In this document: positions 16,971-25,661 of the stretch, one piece after another
How the letters are laid out: every line of letters begins with the position of its first letter
Position numbering within the stretch: position 1 is the first letter of the stretch
Source: Ruegeria sp. TM1040
GTDB lineage: Bacteria; Pseudomonadota; Alphaproteobacteria; Rhodobacterales; Rhodobacteraceae
Length of the DNA stretch: 64,000 nucleotides
Assembly: GCF_000014065.1 (NCBI RefSeq)
Contig: NC_008043.1
Coordinates: 749,001-813,000 of the forward strand
Reading direction: 5' to 3'
The notes under the pieces: model-generated
Seen by the model: only the letters and a program-made list of their open reading frames with translations
The model's database searches: none
What the model was told of the DNA's origin: nothing
Translations under genes and position numbers: made by a program

Positions 16971-17849
16971 TCAGGCCCCTTTCCGGTTGCCGTGGGTCAA
17001 ACGGTCACGCAGCGTGCCAGAGATCTGGTCCACCACCACGATGGTCACAAAGAGCAGGATGAAGATCGCGGCAGCTTCGTCATATTTGCCCTGTCCCCAG
17101 GACATCGAATTCTTGAGCTCGTAGCCAATCCCGCCTGCGCCCACGAAGCCGAGGATCGCGGAGGCGCGAATGTTGATCTCAAACCGCAGGAGCGCATAGG
17201 ACACATAATTCGGCCCCACCTGAGGGATCACCCCAAGCCACATGCGTTGTGCCCAGGAGGCCCCGGTCGAATTGAGGCCCTCGACAGGCTTGAGCGAGGC
17301 GTTTTCATTTACTTCGGAGAACAGCTTGCCCAAGGCGCCCGCCGTGTGGATCGCGATAGCGATCATCGCTGGCACCGGGCCACCCCCCAAAAGGAAAATC
17401 AGCACCAGGGCGATCACGATTTCCGGGATCGCGCGGCAAATGTCCATGATACGGCGAAACAGTGGAATGAGCGCGGGCCAAGGCGCCATGCCCCGGGTGG
17501 AAAGCAGGGACAAAAGCGTGCCGAAGATTGCACCGATGAGCGTGGAGGCCCCGGCAATATTCAAGGTCTCGATCAGTGCGGGCAGAAAGTGAACCACATG
17601 GGCCGGAAGCTCGGCGATTTTCTCCACCGCTTCAGAGAGCACCTCAGCGGGGTAGTCAAAGATGCGCTGATACCCATCTGCAAACGAGCCTGCGTTGCGG
17701 TCATCGGCGGTGCGAAACCCCGCCACCATAAGCGCGATGAAGAGGGCCAGAAGCACCCCGCCATAGATGCGCTTGCGACGGGTGAGATCGGCGTATTGCG
17801 CCTTGATCTCAGCCACCGATCCGGGGGCCTGAGCGGTCAGATCAGCCAT
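16971..17849 (-). CDS. phnE: Phosphonate ABC transporter permease PhnE1
   Basis: A 292-residue inner-membrane permease of the standard length. Membrane segments are visible near residues 32-50, 85-110, 130-160 and 210-280. The coupling loop is in VEGLNSTGASWAQRMWLGVIP, and ASAILGFVGAGGIGYEL is the conserved end of the permease domain. It pairs with the longer phnE2 downstream. It is separated from phnD by about 110 bases that hold a strong hairpin, which may lower its expression relative to the binding protein. Confidence 0.94.
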   Translation of the reverse strand: MADLTAQAPGSVAEIKAQYADLTRRKRIYGGVLLALFIALMVAGFRTADDRNAGSFADGYQRIFDYPAEVLSEAVEKIAELPAHVVHFLPALIETLNIAGASTLIGAIFGTLLSLLSTRGMAPWPALIPLFRRIMDICRAIPEIVIALVLIFLLGGGPVPAMIAIAIHTAGALGKLFSEVNENASLKPVEGLNSTGASWAQRMWLGVIPQVGPNYVSYALLRFEINIRASAILGFVGAGGIGYELKNSMSWGQGKYDEAAAIFILLFVTIVVVDQISGTLRDRLTHGNRKGA

Positions 17850-17912
17850 TGAATTCTTCCTGAGTCATGGAGTGTGGCCTACGGCACCAGAAGGCGCAAA
17901 AGGGCCACGCAT

Positions 17913-17942
17913 GTGGGGTCCGGGCATTGGCCCGAACCCCAC
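17913..17942 (-). terminator. Intra-operon hairpin between phnD and phnE1
   Basis: GTGGGGTCCGGGC pairs with GCCCGAACCCCAC (one mismatch) around ATTG. It lies within the phnCDE1E2 operon with no T-run, so it more likely protects or partly attenuates the transcript than ends it. Confidence 0.55.
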
Positions 17943-17960
17943 AAAGGTGAGTGTCGACGC

Positions 17961-18863
17961 TTAGTTGGACTTCAGCTTGCGCGCTTCGATGATGACCTCA
18001 TAGGCCTCATGCGAGATCGGCTGGAAGCCTTTGGAGTCGCCCGCTGCAACAGAGTAGTAGCAGTCGTAGTCCATTGCCGGCATCGACGCCATAAGCGCGG
18101 TCATCTTCACTTTGACGTCCTCGGGCAGCGCCTTGCGCAGAACAACCGGGCCTTCGGGGATCGGCTTGGACTGCCAGATCTGGACCAGATCGTTCATGTC
18201 GACGAGTCCCGCGTCCACGGCCTTGCGCAGCGCGCCGGAGTTATAGCCGTCTTCCCAGTTGCCCAAGCCGTCGGCCCAGGTCACACCAGCGTCGATGTCG
18301 CCGTTTGCAACCGCAACGATGGTCTGCTCGTGACCGCCGGTGAACTTCACCTCACCGAAGTAGTCGCCGGACTGCATGGTGGAACCGGTCGCCTGCGGGA
18401 TCTCGATGGATGGGATCAGGTAGCCGGAGGTGGAGTTCGGATCACCAAAGCCAAAGACCTTGCCTTTGACGTCCTCAAGGGCGTTGATGTTGCTGTCCTT
18501 GCGGGCAAAACCAACCGAGTAGTAGCCGTAGCCGCCATCGACGTTTACTTTGACCAGAACCGGCTCAACCGCTTCGGGGTCGGAGAGATAGGTCTTTGCG
18601 TAGCCGGAAGCGCCCAGCCAGGCCATGTCGATGGTGCCGCCCAGCAGACCCTGGATCACGCCGTTGTAGTCGGCAGGCGCAAAGAGTTTGGTTTCAACGC
18701 CCAAGAGCTCTTCGGTTTTGGCGCGCAGGCACTCGTTGGAGTTCAGACGGTCCTGAGCGTTCTCACCGCCCAGGATACCGATGCGGAATTCAGAGATGTC
18801 GTCTGCCAGGACCGGGGTGGTCAGGGCGGTGGAGGCCAGTGCGGCAAGGATCAGGTGTTTCAT
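17961..18863 (-). CDS. phnD: Phosphonate-binding protein PhnD
   Basis: A 300-residue periplasmic substrate-binding protein. A signal peptide is evident (MKHLILAALASTALTTPVLA, then DD), and the mature protein starts FRIGILGGENAQDR, typical of alphaproteobacterial PhnD. GFGDPNSTSGYLIP contains the phosphonate-binding serine/threonine loop. The ATG at 18863 is chosen for the signal peptide and its GGAG ribosome site; the long open frame upstream is noncoding. It is the second gene of the phnCDE1E2 operon. Confidence 0.96.
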   Translation of the reverse strand: MKHLILAALASTALTTPVLADDISEFRIGILGGENAQDRLNSNECLRAKTEELLGVETKLFAPADYNGVIQGLLGGTIDMAWLGASGYAKTYLSDPEAVEPVLVKVNVDGGYGYYSVGFARKDSNINALEDVKGKVFGFGDPNSTSGYLIPSIEIPQATGSTMQSGDYFGEVKFTGGHEQTIVAVANGDIDAGVTWADGLGNWEDGYNSGALRKAVDAGLVDMNDLVQIWQSKPIPEGPVVLRKALPEDVKVKMTALMASMPAMDYDCYYSVAAGDSKGFQPISHEAYEVIIEARKLKSN

Positions 18864-18930
18864 CGTGGAATACTCCGGTTTTGGTTGGCCCGAGGCCCTA
18901 CCGGCCCCGGGGTGATGAAAGGGGTCGGGA

Positions 18931-19749
18931 CTAGACGTAGGCCTCTGCCGTGCGGACGGCGTCGGTTTGCTCCAGCGTTTCGATTGCTGTCGAGGTCGCG
19001 GCCTCAGAGAAATCGGCGCCAGCGCCATAGATCTCGCGGGCGACGCCGGTGGTGAGTTGCTCGGGCAGGCCGTCAAAGACGATGCGCCCGTCGCGCATGC
19101 CCACCACGCGGTCGCAGTAGCGGCGCGCAGTATCCAGCGTGTGCAGGTTTGCGATGACGGTGCGGCCGTCTTCTTCGTGGATGCGGCGCAGAGCCTCCAT
19201 CACGGTCTGCGCATTCATCGGGTCCAGCGAGGCGATCGGCTCGTCCGCGAGAATGATCTTGGGGTCCTGCATCAGGGCGCGGGCAATGGCCACGCGCTGC
19301 TGCTGTCCACCCGAGAGGGCTTCGGCACGCTTGGGGGCGTGCTCGGCAATGCCAAGACGGTCGAGGATCTCGATCGCCTTGTGGATGTCCGCCATCGGAT
19401 AAAGATTGAACACGGTCGCCAGTGTCGAGCGGCGATTCAGCGTCCCGTGCAGCACGTTGGAAACCACATCCATGCGCGGCACCAGGTTGAACTGCTGAAA
19501 GATCATCGCGCATTCAGACTGCCAGGCGCGTTTGTCCTTGCCCTTGAGGGTGGTGATTTCGCGCCCCTCAAAGCTGATCGAGCCCTCGGTGGCGTCGCCC
19601 AGGCGGTTGATCATCCGCAGCAGGGTGGATTTGCCTGCGCCCGAGCGTCCGATGATGCCCAGCATGCAGGGTTTGTCGATGTCGAGCGTCGCGGTCTCAA
19701 CCGCTGTCTTGTCGCCGAATCTCTTGGTCAGTTTGTTGATGCGCAGCAC
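18931..19749 (-). CDS. phnC: Phosphonate ABC transporter ATPase PhnC
   Basis: A 272-residue ABC ATPase. It has Walker [10 protein letters not shown], signature [14 protein letters not shown] and Walker [12 protein letters not shown], with [20 protein letters not shown] typical of PhnC. It starts with GTG at 19749, preceded by AAGGGGG at good spacing. It is the first gene of the transporter operon. No PhnF-like site lies upstream; instead a 7-4-7 direct repeat resembling a Pho box lies at 19812-19829. Confidence 0.95.
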
Positions 19750-19811
19750 TTGGCGGCCCCCTTTGGTTCCGCGGTGATGTACGCAATTGGCTCAAATCAT
19801 TTGTGTCGGTG

Positions 19812-19829
19812 CTGTAAAACTTTTGTAAC
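19812..19829 (+). promoter_or_regulatory. Possible Pho box between phnC and rpe
   Basis: CTGTAAA, ACTT, TTGTAAC is a 7-4-7 direct-repeat arrangement like PhoB sites (CTGTCAT-type). It is 63 bases upstream of the phnC start but reads on the plus strand, so the orientation is opposite to phnC. Confidence 0.4.
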
Positions 19830-20036
19830 TGCCCTCGATTTCTGCCGCGTGGCTCTGGCACGCTGCGCTCAGAGGGCCATGGCGACAATATTCGCGTTCG
19901 ATCAGAGAATTTTGCCGCTCCGCCCGAGGCCAAAGGCCAATGTGACCCTGTGCAGCCAGACTGAGACAGGCTATACGGCGCGCAGAAACTCAAGACTCAT
20001 CCTGTCTCTGCCTCTATGTGCCAAGGAACCCTGCTG

Positions 20037-20717
20037 ATGTCCTTTGATCGCTCCATCAAGATCGCCCCTTCCATTCTTTCCGCGGACTTCGCCAACTTTG
20101 GCCAGGAAATTCAGGCCATCGAAGCCCAGGGCGCGGATTGGGTGCATGTGGACGTGATGGATGGCCACTTTGTGCCGAACCTCACCTTTGGCCCCGCAGC
20201 GGTCAAAGCCTTCCGCCCGCACGTCAAAACCGTGATGGACGTGCATCTGATGATTGCGCCGGTCGATCCCTATATCGACGCTTACGCGGATGCGGGCGCC
20301 GATGTGCTGACCGCACATGTCGAAGCCGGGCCGCATATCCACCGCACGCTGCAAGCCATCCGCGCGGCGGGCATGAAGGCCGGTGTGGCGCTGAATCCCG
20401 GCACGCCGGCCGAGGCGGTGGCACATCTCCTGGATTTGACCGATCTCATTTGCGTCATGACCGTGAATCCGGGCTTTGGCGGCCAAAAGTTTATCGACAT
20501 GACTGCCAAGATCCGCAGCCTCCGCGAGATGATCGGCGACCGCCCGGTGCACATCGAAATCGACGGTGGCGTTGACCCGACCACAGCGCCCCTTGTGGTC
20601 GAGGCCGGTGCTGACGTCCTGGTGGCAGGCTCTGCGGTGTTCCGTGGCGGATCTGTCGAGGCCCCTGAGGTCTACGGCGAAAACATCCGCAAGATCCGCG
20701 CCGCTGCAAACGCCTGA
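20037..20717 (+). CDS. rpe: Ribulose-phosphate 3-epimerase
   Basis: A 226-residue TIM-barrel epimerase interconverting ribulose 5-phosphate and xylulose 5-phosphate in the pentose phosphate pathway. IAPSILSADF, HVDVMDGHFVPNLTFGP, MTVNPGFGGQKF and EIDGGV give the two catalytic aspartates, the metal histidines and the phosphate loop. The ATG at 20037 is preferred: AAGGAA lies nine bases before it, whereas an earlier in-frame ATG at 20016 has no such site. It runs divergent from phnC. A link to C-P lyase, which feeds ribose phosphates, is possible but not shown. Confidence 0.95.
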   Translation: MSFDRSIKIAPSILSADFANFGQEIQAIEAQGADWVHVDVMDGHFVPNLTFGPAAVKAFRPHVKTVMDVHLMIAPVDPYIDAYADAGADVLTAHVEAGPHIHRTLQAIRAAGMKAGVALNPGTPAEAVAHLLDLTDLICVMTVNPGFGGQKFIDMTAKIRSLREMIGDRPVHIEIDGGVDPTTAPLVVEAGADVLVAGSAVFRGGSVEAPEVYGENIRKIRAAANA

Positions 20718-20814
20718 TCCTATCGCTTGCCCTCGGCGCCATTAGGCCGCCGGGGGTGCTGCCCAATTGATCGGGCTGCGCCGTACCTTCTGACTCTGCG
20801 GATCAGCGTGGCGG

Positions 20815-21252
20815 TCAGCGCGGGGTGATCCGTCGGAAAATCGCGGTCGCTGTTGCCAAAAGCTGCCCCGCTTCGTCGTGCAGCTCTCCCATCACATGTG
20901 CCGTGCTTTTCCCACCGCCAGTGGTGCGTGCGGTGGCGATCACCTACCCCGCAGACGTCGACGCGATGTAAGAAAGATTGAGCGCAACAGTCACAACCGA
21001 CGCGTTGCCTTCGGGATCAAAATAGCGTCCCGCCGTATGGCCGCAGGCCACATCCATCAACGTCGCTACCATGCCGCCGTGCAAAATCCGATGCCGATTG
21101 AGATGCCGCGCCGCAAGATCCAGCGTAACGCGACAGGTCCCGGCGGCATCGAACTGGGTTTGATAGCCCACCATTTGCTGACATCCGGGGTCAGAGACTA
21201 CTTCTACCGCTTGCGCCTCAGAGTCTGACGTCATCGCCGCATCCTTCATCAT
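20815..21252 (-). pseudogene. PaaI-like hotdog thioesterase interrupted by an amber codon
   Basis: A hotdog-fold acyl-CoA thioesterase reading frame split by one in-frame TAG at 20944-20946. The first 102 codons end at STSAG; after the TAG the same frame continues for 42 codons (VIATARTTGGGKSTAHVMGE onward) to a TGA at 20815. Both halves fit one PaaI-type domain: HGGMVATLMD is the active-site helix and the second half supplies the last strands. Without readthrough the last two strands are missing, so the short product is probably not functional. An error in the assembly, a recent mutation or a decaying gene would all explain it. Confidence 0.8.
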
Positions 21253-21331
21253 TCTTGCGTGATCGCGGCGACAGTGACGTGAAGCCCGTCAAAGGTCCAG
21301 CCCGCGTTGGGGCAAGACCCGCATCCACGCG

Positions 21332-22564
21332 TCAGCGCACGATCACGCCCTCTTTGATCCAGGCATCAAACTGTGCCAGCACCGCATTGGTGAATTCGGC
21401 GTCATTGATGTGGCAGTCGAGCTCCTGCAGTTGCGCGTTCTCCGGAACTCCGCGACGCATCTCATCGCAAAAGGCCCGAAGCCCTTCCGCATCATGCAGA
21501 TCGCCGCCGGCGCGGTCCCATTCGTTGCAGCCCGCGCGGGGCAAGAACACCGTGACTGGTGCTGAGGCCCGGGCAAGCTTGTTGCACATCTCTTGCGCGA
21601 CGCGCTGTCGTTCTCGCGCATCAAGCATGGCCGACGTCAGCAAGCGGTTATGGGCGTGGCACTCCCGTCCGCGCAGTTGCTCCGGCGCACCCTGCCAGCC
21701 GACAAAATCCACAAGGTCATAGCATCCCGGCGCAATCAGTTGCGGGACACCCGCATGCCCGGCGTGTGTCATGCGCCCCTCGCCCGCCGACAAGCCGCCA
21801 AAGAGATGATTGCTCACTTCTTGAGGGGCAAAATCCATCACCGCCGCAAAAGCGCCCTCCCCCGCAAGGCTCTCAAAGGCGCGCCCGCCCATGCCGGTGG
21901 CATGAAAGACCGCCACATCAAATCCGCGCTTCTCAAGCTCTGGTTTAAGCGTCACCATGTAGCGCAGCACCGTCTTTCCAAAGGAGGTCATGCCCACCAT
22001 CGGACGCTCAAAACTGGGCGCCTCCACCGCGCGCGCGGCGCCCAGAACGGCACCCGCAGCCTGACTGAGCGATGCTTTGCAGATGTCGTTCAATCCATAG
22101 AGCCCCCCGGCCCAAAGGATCATCTGCAGATCCGCCGGGATGCGCTCCGGTGGCAGCAACGGCGAGAATGCCACGGTCGAGACGACATATTTGGGCACCC
22201 CCAAAGGCAACGCAGCACAGAGGTCGAGCGCAAGATCGGTGCCCATGGTGCCCCCGAGCACGATCACGCCATGGATGCGCCCCGCGCGCCACAGATCCAG
22301 CGCAAGCCTGGCCGAGCCCGCCCCCATGATTTGCATCGCGGTATTTTCATCTCCGCTGTCGATGGCCCTCTGAATGGAACTGCCCGCCGCCTCGGCAACG
22401 TCGTGTTTTGAGACATCCGTGGGCAGTTTGGGCTCGCCCAACACACTCACATCCATGCTGAGCACCTGACCGCCCTGCCCCCGGATCACTTCCGATAAAT
22501 AAGACAGCTCATCATCCTTGGTATCCCAGGTCCCGGCCACAAGGATCGTCTTTTCACCGTTCAT
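21332..22564 (-). CDS. Tm-1-like/UPF0261 ATP-binding protein
   Basis: A 410-residue protein of the UPF0261/Tm-1-like family. ILVAGTWDTKDDELSYL at the N-terminus and GLGGTMGTDLALDL-like loop (VLGGTMGTDLA) are typical of the family; FGKTVLRYMV and VFHATGMGGRAFESL mark the C-terminal domain. The plant relative binds ATP and inhibits viral replicase; bacterial members have no settled activity. It is the last gene after tctCBA and aldehyde dehydrogenase, 101 bases beyond the dehydrogenase stop, so a role in the same catabolic unit is likely. Confidence 0.85.
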   Translation of the reverse strand: MNGEKTILVAGTWDTKDDELSYLSEVIRGQGGQVLSMDVSVLGEPKLPTDVSKHDVAEAAGSSIQRAIDSGDENTAMQIMGAGSARLALDLWRAGRIHGVIVLGGTMGTDLALDLCAALPLGVPKYVVSTVAFSPLLPPERIPADLQMILWAGGLYGLNDICKASLSQAAGAVLGAARAVEAPSFERPMVGMTSFGKTVLRYMVTLKPELEKRGFDVAVFHATGMGGRAFESLAGEGAFAAVMDFAPQEVSNHLFGGLSAGEGRMTHAGHAGVPQLIAPGCYDLVDFVGWQGAPEQLRGRECHAHNRLLTSAMLDARERQRVAQEMCNKLARASAPVTVFLPRAGCNEWDRAGGDLHDAEGLRAFCDEMRRGVPENAQLQELDCHINDAEFTNAVLAQFDAWIKEGVIVR

Positions 22565-22595
22565 CTCATCCTCCCCTCAGGCGCGTCGCGCGCCC

Positions 22596-22624
22596 GTCTT
22601 CATCTTCTTCCAAATATCCCCGCC
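22596..22624 (-). repeat. GGGGATATTTGGAAGAAG-type intergenic motif
   Basis: On the minus strand the gap between the dehydrogenase and the Tm-1-like gene reads GGGCGGGGATATTTGGAAG followed by AAGATGAAGAC. From memory, GGGGATATTT-type strings of this kind recur between genes in many Rhodobacteraceae genomes. Only one copy is seen here. Confidence 0.35.
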
Positions 22625-22665
22625 CGAGGCCGCGCGGCCCGGGCAGAGCCAGGGCCGCGCTCCTT

Positions 22666-24150
22666 TCAAAGCTGAATCCAGGCCGTTTTCAGATCGACGT
22701 ATTTCTCGAGCGCATGCAGGGATTTGTCGTGACCGTTACCGGATTGGCCAACCCCACCCAAAGGCACCGTATTATCAGCCCCGCCATAGGTGTTCACATG
22801 CACGACGCCTGCGCGGATACCGGCCACGCAGCGATGCGCGCGCGACAGATCCTGCGACCAGACCCCTGCCGCAAGCCCATAGTCGGTGGCATTGGCAAGC
22901 CGAAGTGCTTCGTCTTCGCTCTCAAACGCCGTGACCGAGAGCACCGGACCAAACACCTCCTTTTGAAAGAGGTCCGCGTCCTGCGTGACACCCGCCACAA
23001 CGGTCGGCGCCATGTAGGTTCCACCCGTCTCGGAGAGGATGCGACCGCCCCCGCAGAGCACCTCGCCCCCTTGGGCGGCGGCACGCTCCACGTGGGCAAG
23101 GTTTGCTGCAAGCTGGGTCTCTGAATTCACGGCGCCAATCTGAGTGTTCATATCCAGGGGGTCGCCAACCCGAAGCGCCTGTGCATGGGCCACGACCCGG
23201 GCCACAAATTCCTCGTGGATGGAGGCCTCCACCAAAAGGCGCGATCCTGCGACACAGACCTGACCGGAATTGCGGAAAATCCCCATGGCCGAGACCTTGG
23301 CCACGTGATCGAGATCCTTTGCATCCGCAAAAACGATATTGGGGGACTTGCCTCCCAGCTCGAGGTAGCAGCGCTTGAGGTTGGACCGCGCCGAGGCCAC
23401 CAGCAGGCGCCGCCCCGTCGCGCCAGAACCGGTAAAGACCATCACGTCCACATCCATATGCTCCGATAGGGCGGCGCCAGTCACGGCGCCCGGCCCGGTC
23501 ACTACATTCAACACCCCATCCGGCAGGCCGCAGTCTGCGCAGATCTCAGCAAGACGTAGCAGCGACAGCGAGGCAGTCTCAGCCGGCTTCAGCACCACGG
23601 AATTGCCCATCGCGAGCGCGGGCGCGAGCTTCCAGGCGCCGATCATCAGCGGAAAGTTCCATGGCACGATTGCGCCCACGACACCAACGGGCGCGCGATG
23701 CACGAGTCCCAGAACGTCCGGCGCGGTGGGCGCGACCTCGCCTGCGACTTTGTCCAGCGCCTCGGCGTAGTAGCGGAAAGTCCCTGCAGCAGATCCGGCC
23801 TCGGCCTTCAACGCCATATTGAACTCGGTGCCATTGTCACGCACGCCAAGCACCGTGAGCGCCAGCGCCTCGGCCTCGATCTTGTCGGCAATCCGGTGCA
23901 GAACCTTTTTGCGCGCCGCCGGGGCCAGCCCTGACCAGCGACCGTCGTCAAAAGCGCGCCGGGCCGAGACCACCGCGCGGTCGACATCCTTCGCCGTAGC
24001 AGTCGCCAATGTGGTCAGAACAGATCCGTCAATCGGCGAAGTAGTCTCGCATGGCGCGCCCGAACCTTCTTGCCATGTTCCTTCAAGAAAGAGGCTCTGC
24101 GGCGCAACAGCAGTGCTCCGAAGCGTGTTGATGAGGTCTTGGTTTGCCAT
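22666..24150 (-). CDS. NAD(P)-dependent aldehyde dehydrogenase
   Basis: A 494-residue aldehyde dehydrogenase of the betaine/gamma-aminobutyraldehyde-like class. GAIVPWNFPLMIG, LELGGKSPNIVFADA (catalytic Glu), NSGQVCVAGSRLLV (catalytic Cys) and EVFGPVLSV are all present. It would oxidise a semialdehyde to a carboxylate. The ATG at 24150 has AAGGAGG four bases before it. Its first 45 codons overlap the 3' end of tctA in another frame, far more than other overlaps in this window. Together with the nearby class III aminotransferase it suggests an amine-to-acid pathway. Confidence 0.92.
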   Translation of the reverse strand: MANQDLINTLRSTAVAPQSLFLEGTWQEGSGAPCETTSPIDGSVLTTLATATAKDVDRAVVSARRAFDDGRWSGLAPAARKKVLHRIADKIEAEALALTVLGVRDNGTEFNMALKAEAGSAAGTFRYYAEALDKVAGEVAPTAPDVLGLVHRAPVGVVGAIVPWNFPLMIGAWKLAPALAMGNSVVLKPAETASLSLLRLAEICADCGLPDGVLNVVTGPGAVTGAALSEHMDVDVMVFTGSGATGRRLLVASARSNLKRCYLELGGKSPNIVFADAKDLDHVAKVSAMGIFRNSGQVCVAGSRLLVEASIHEEFVARVVAHAQALRVGDPLDMNTQIGAVNSETQLAANLAHVERAAAQGGEVLCGGGRILSETGGTYMAPTVVAGVTQDADLFQKEVFGPVLSVTAFESEDEALRLANATDYGLAAGVWSQDLSRAHRCVAGIRAGVVHVNTYGGADNTVPLGGVGQSGNGHDKSLHALEKYVDLKTAWIQL

Positions 24151-25634
24151 TCGGCCTCCTTCAGCTCGCGCGCCTCTTTCACGATACGAAAGAGATGCGC
24201 CGCAAGCACGATCAAGATGAGGGAAAACAGGATGAACGCCACCGGGCGATCAATGAAATCAAAGGGAGTCTTTACCCGTGCCATGGCGGCGCGCAGTTTC
24301 ACTTCCATGATGCCGCCCAGAACCATGCCGAGGATGATCGGCACGGCGGGCAGCTGCAACCGCTTGAGGATAAAGCCAAAGAGCCCAAACCCGGCTGCCA
24401 TGAAGCAATCGGTGACCGAGTTGCGCAGCGAATAGACCCCCACAAAGCTGAGCGTGAGAATGCCGACACCCAGGAAGCGGTTGGGAATGCGCACCACTTG
24501 AACCAGCGATTTGGTGGCCGCCAGCAGAAAGACAAGCACAAGCACATTGAGGATCAAGAGCGCCAGATAAAGCGCGACGACAAAATCCATCTGGTTTTGG
24601 AACAGCCCCGGCCCTGGCACGACATTGTGGACGTAAAAGACCGAAAGCATCATCGCTGTCAGCGCCTCGCCCGGAATGCCAAGCGCGAGAAGCGGCACCA
24701 TGGCAGCAGCGGGCACGGCGTTATTGGCGGTTTCGGCAGCGATCAGCCCCTCAGAGGAGCCATTGCCAAAATCCTGCGGCCGTTTTGAGGTCTTTTGCGC
24801 GTAGGTATAGGACATGAACTGCGCCGTGAACTCACCCACGCCCGGGATCATTCCCATCACCACGCCAAAGCCCGCCGAAACAGACGCCACCCGCGGGTGG
24901 CGCGCCAGCTCGCGCAGACCTTGAAACACTCCACCGCGCAGCTTGGTGAGGCGGATTTTCTCATCCTCATCGGTCAAGAGGATAAAGGCCTGCGAGATCG
25001 CAAAAAGCCCCAGCACCACCACGATGAGATTGATGCCTGACCCCAGCGCATCCGTTCCAAAGGTGTAGCGTTGGGTGTATTTCACCGGCTCCATGCCGAT
25101 CGTATTGAGAAAGATCCCAAGGCACGCGAGCGCCCCGGCTATCAGGGCTTGGCCCCGGTGTGCGACCACCACCAGAATGAGTCCGAGAAGGGCTGCGAGA
25201 AAAATTTCGCGCGCGCCAAAGAGCGGCGCCACCTTGGCCAGTACGGGCGCAAAGAGGATCAGACAGATCACCGAAAAGATGCCGCCAAAGAAGCTCGCGG
25301 AATAGGCAAGGCTAAGGGCGCGCCGAGGCTCGCCGCGGGCCGTCATCGGGTAGCCGTCATAGGTCGTCAGCGCGTTGACCGCAGTGCCGGGCGTATTGAT
25401 CAGGATCGCCGGGATCGCACCGCCATACATGGAGGACCCATAGATCCCCAAGAGCACCGTGAGCCCCACGATCGGATCGAGCGAAAAGGTCGCAGGTAGC
25501 AGGATCGCGATGGCAACGGCCGGGCCTACGCCGGGGATCGCCCCGATCAGTACCCCGCCAACAGAACCTGCCAGCAGCGCCAGCGCCACGTCCCAGCGCA
25601 TCAGGATTTCAAGGGCGGAGAGGATCAGGTCCAT
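24015..25634 (-). CDS. tctA: Tripartite tricarboxylate transporter large subunit TctA
   Basis: A 539-residue polytopic permease. IGAIPGVGPAVAIAILLPATF and the repeated MGMIPGVGEFTAQFMSYTYA (in part IPGVGEFTAQFMSY) are the conserved TctA motifs, with YGGAIPAILINTPGT between. About 12 membrane segments end near residue 485. The last 42 residues (from TKTSSTRFGALLL, rich in Arg and Leu) are encoded across the start of the aldehyde dehydrogenase gene and look unlike TctA. A single A-to-G change in an ancestral ATGA overlap would have turned the stop into Trp; see the finding. Confidence 0.93.
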   Translation of the reverse strand: MDLILSALEILMRWDVALALLAGSVGGVLIGAIPGVGPAVAIAILLPATFSLDPIVGLTVLLGIYGSSMYGGAIPAILINTPGTAVNALTTYDGYPMTARGEPRRALSLAYSASFFGGIFSVICLILFAPVLAKVAPLFGAREIFLAALLGLILVVVAHRGQALIAGALACLGIFLNTIGMEPVKYTQRYTFGTDALGSGINLIVVVLGLFAISQAFILLTDEDEKIRLTKLRGGVFQGLRELARHPRVASVSAGFGVVMGMIPGVGEFTAQFMSYTYAQKTSKRPQDFGNGSSEGLIAAETANNAVPAAAMVPLLALGIPGEALTAMMLSVFYVHNVVPGPGLFQNQMDFVVALYLALLILNVLVLVFLLAATKSLVQVVRIPNRFLGVGILTLSFVGVYSLRNSVTDCFMAAGFGLFGFILKRLQLPAVPIILGMVLGGIMEVKLRAAMARVKTPFDFIDRPVAFILFSLILIVLAAHLFRIVKEARELKEAEWQTKTSSTRFGALLLRRRASFLKEHGKKVRARHARLLRRLTDLF

Positions 25635-25661
25635 GCGCGCGGGTCTTTCTGGAACAGGGCC

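Noticed and set aside
16362-17852. 496-codon frame opposite phnE1/phnE2
   Set aside because: It spans two permease genes and their junction on the other strand; composition is that of an antisense shadow.
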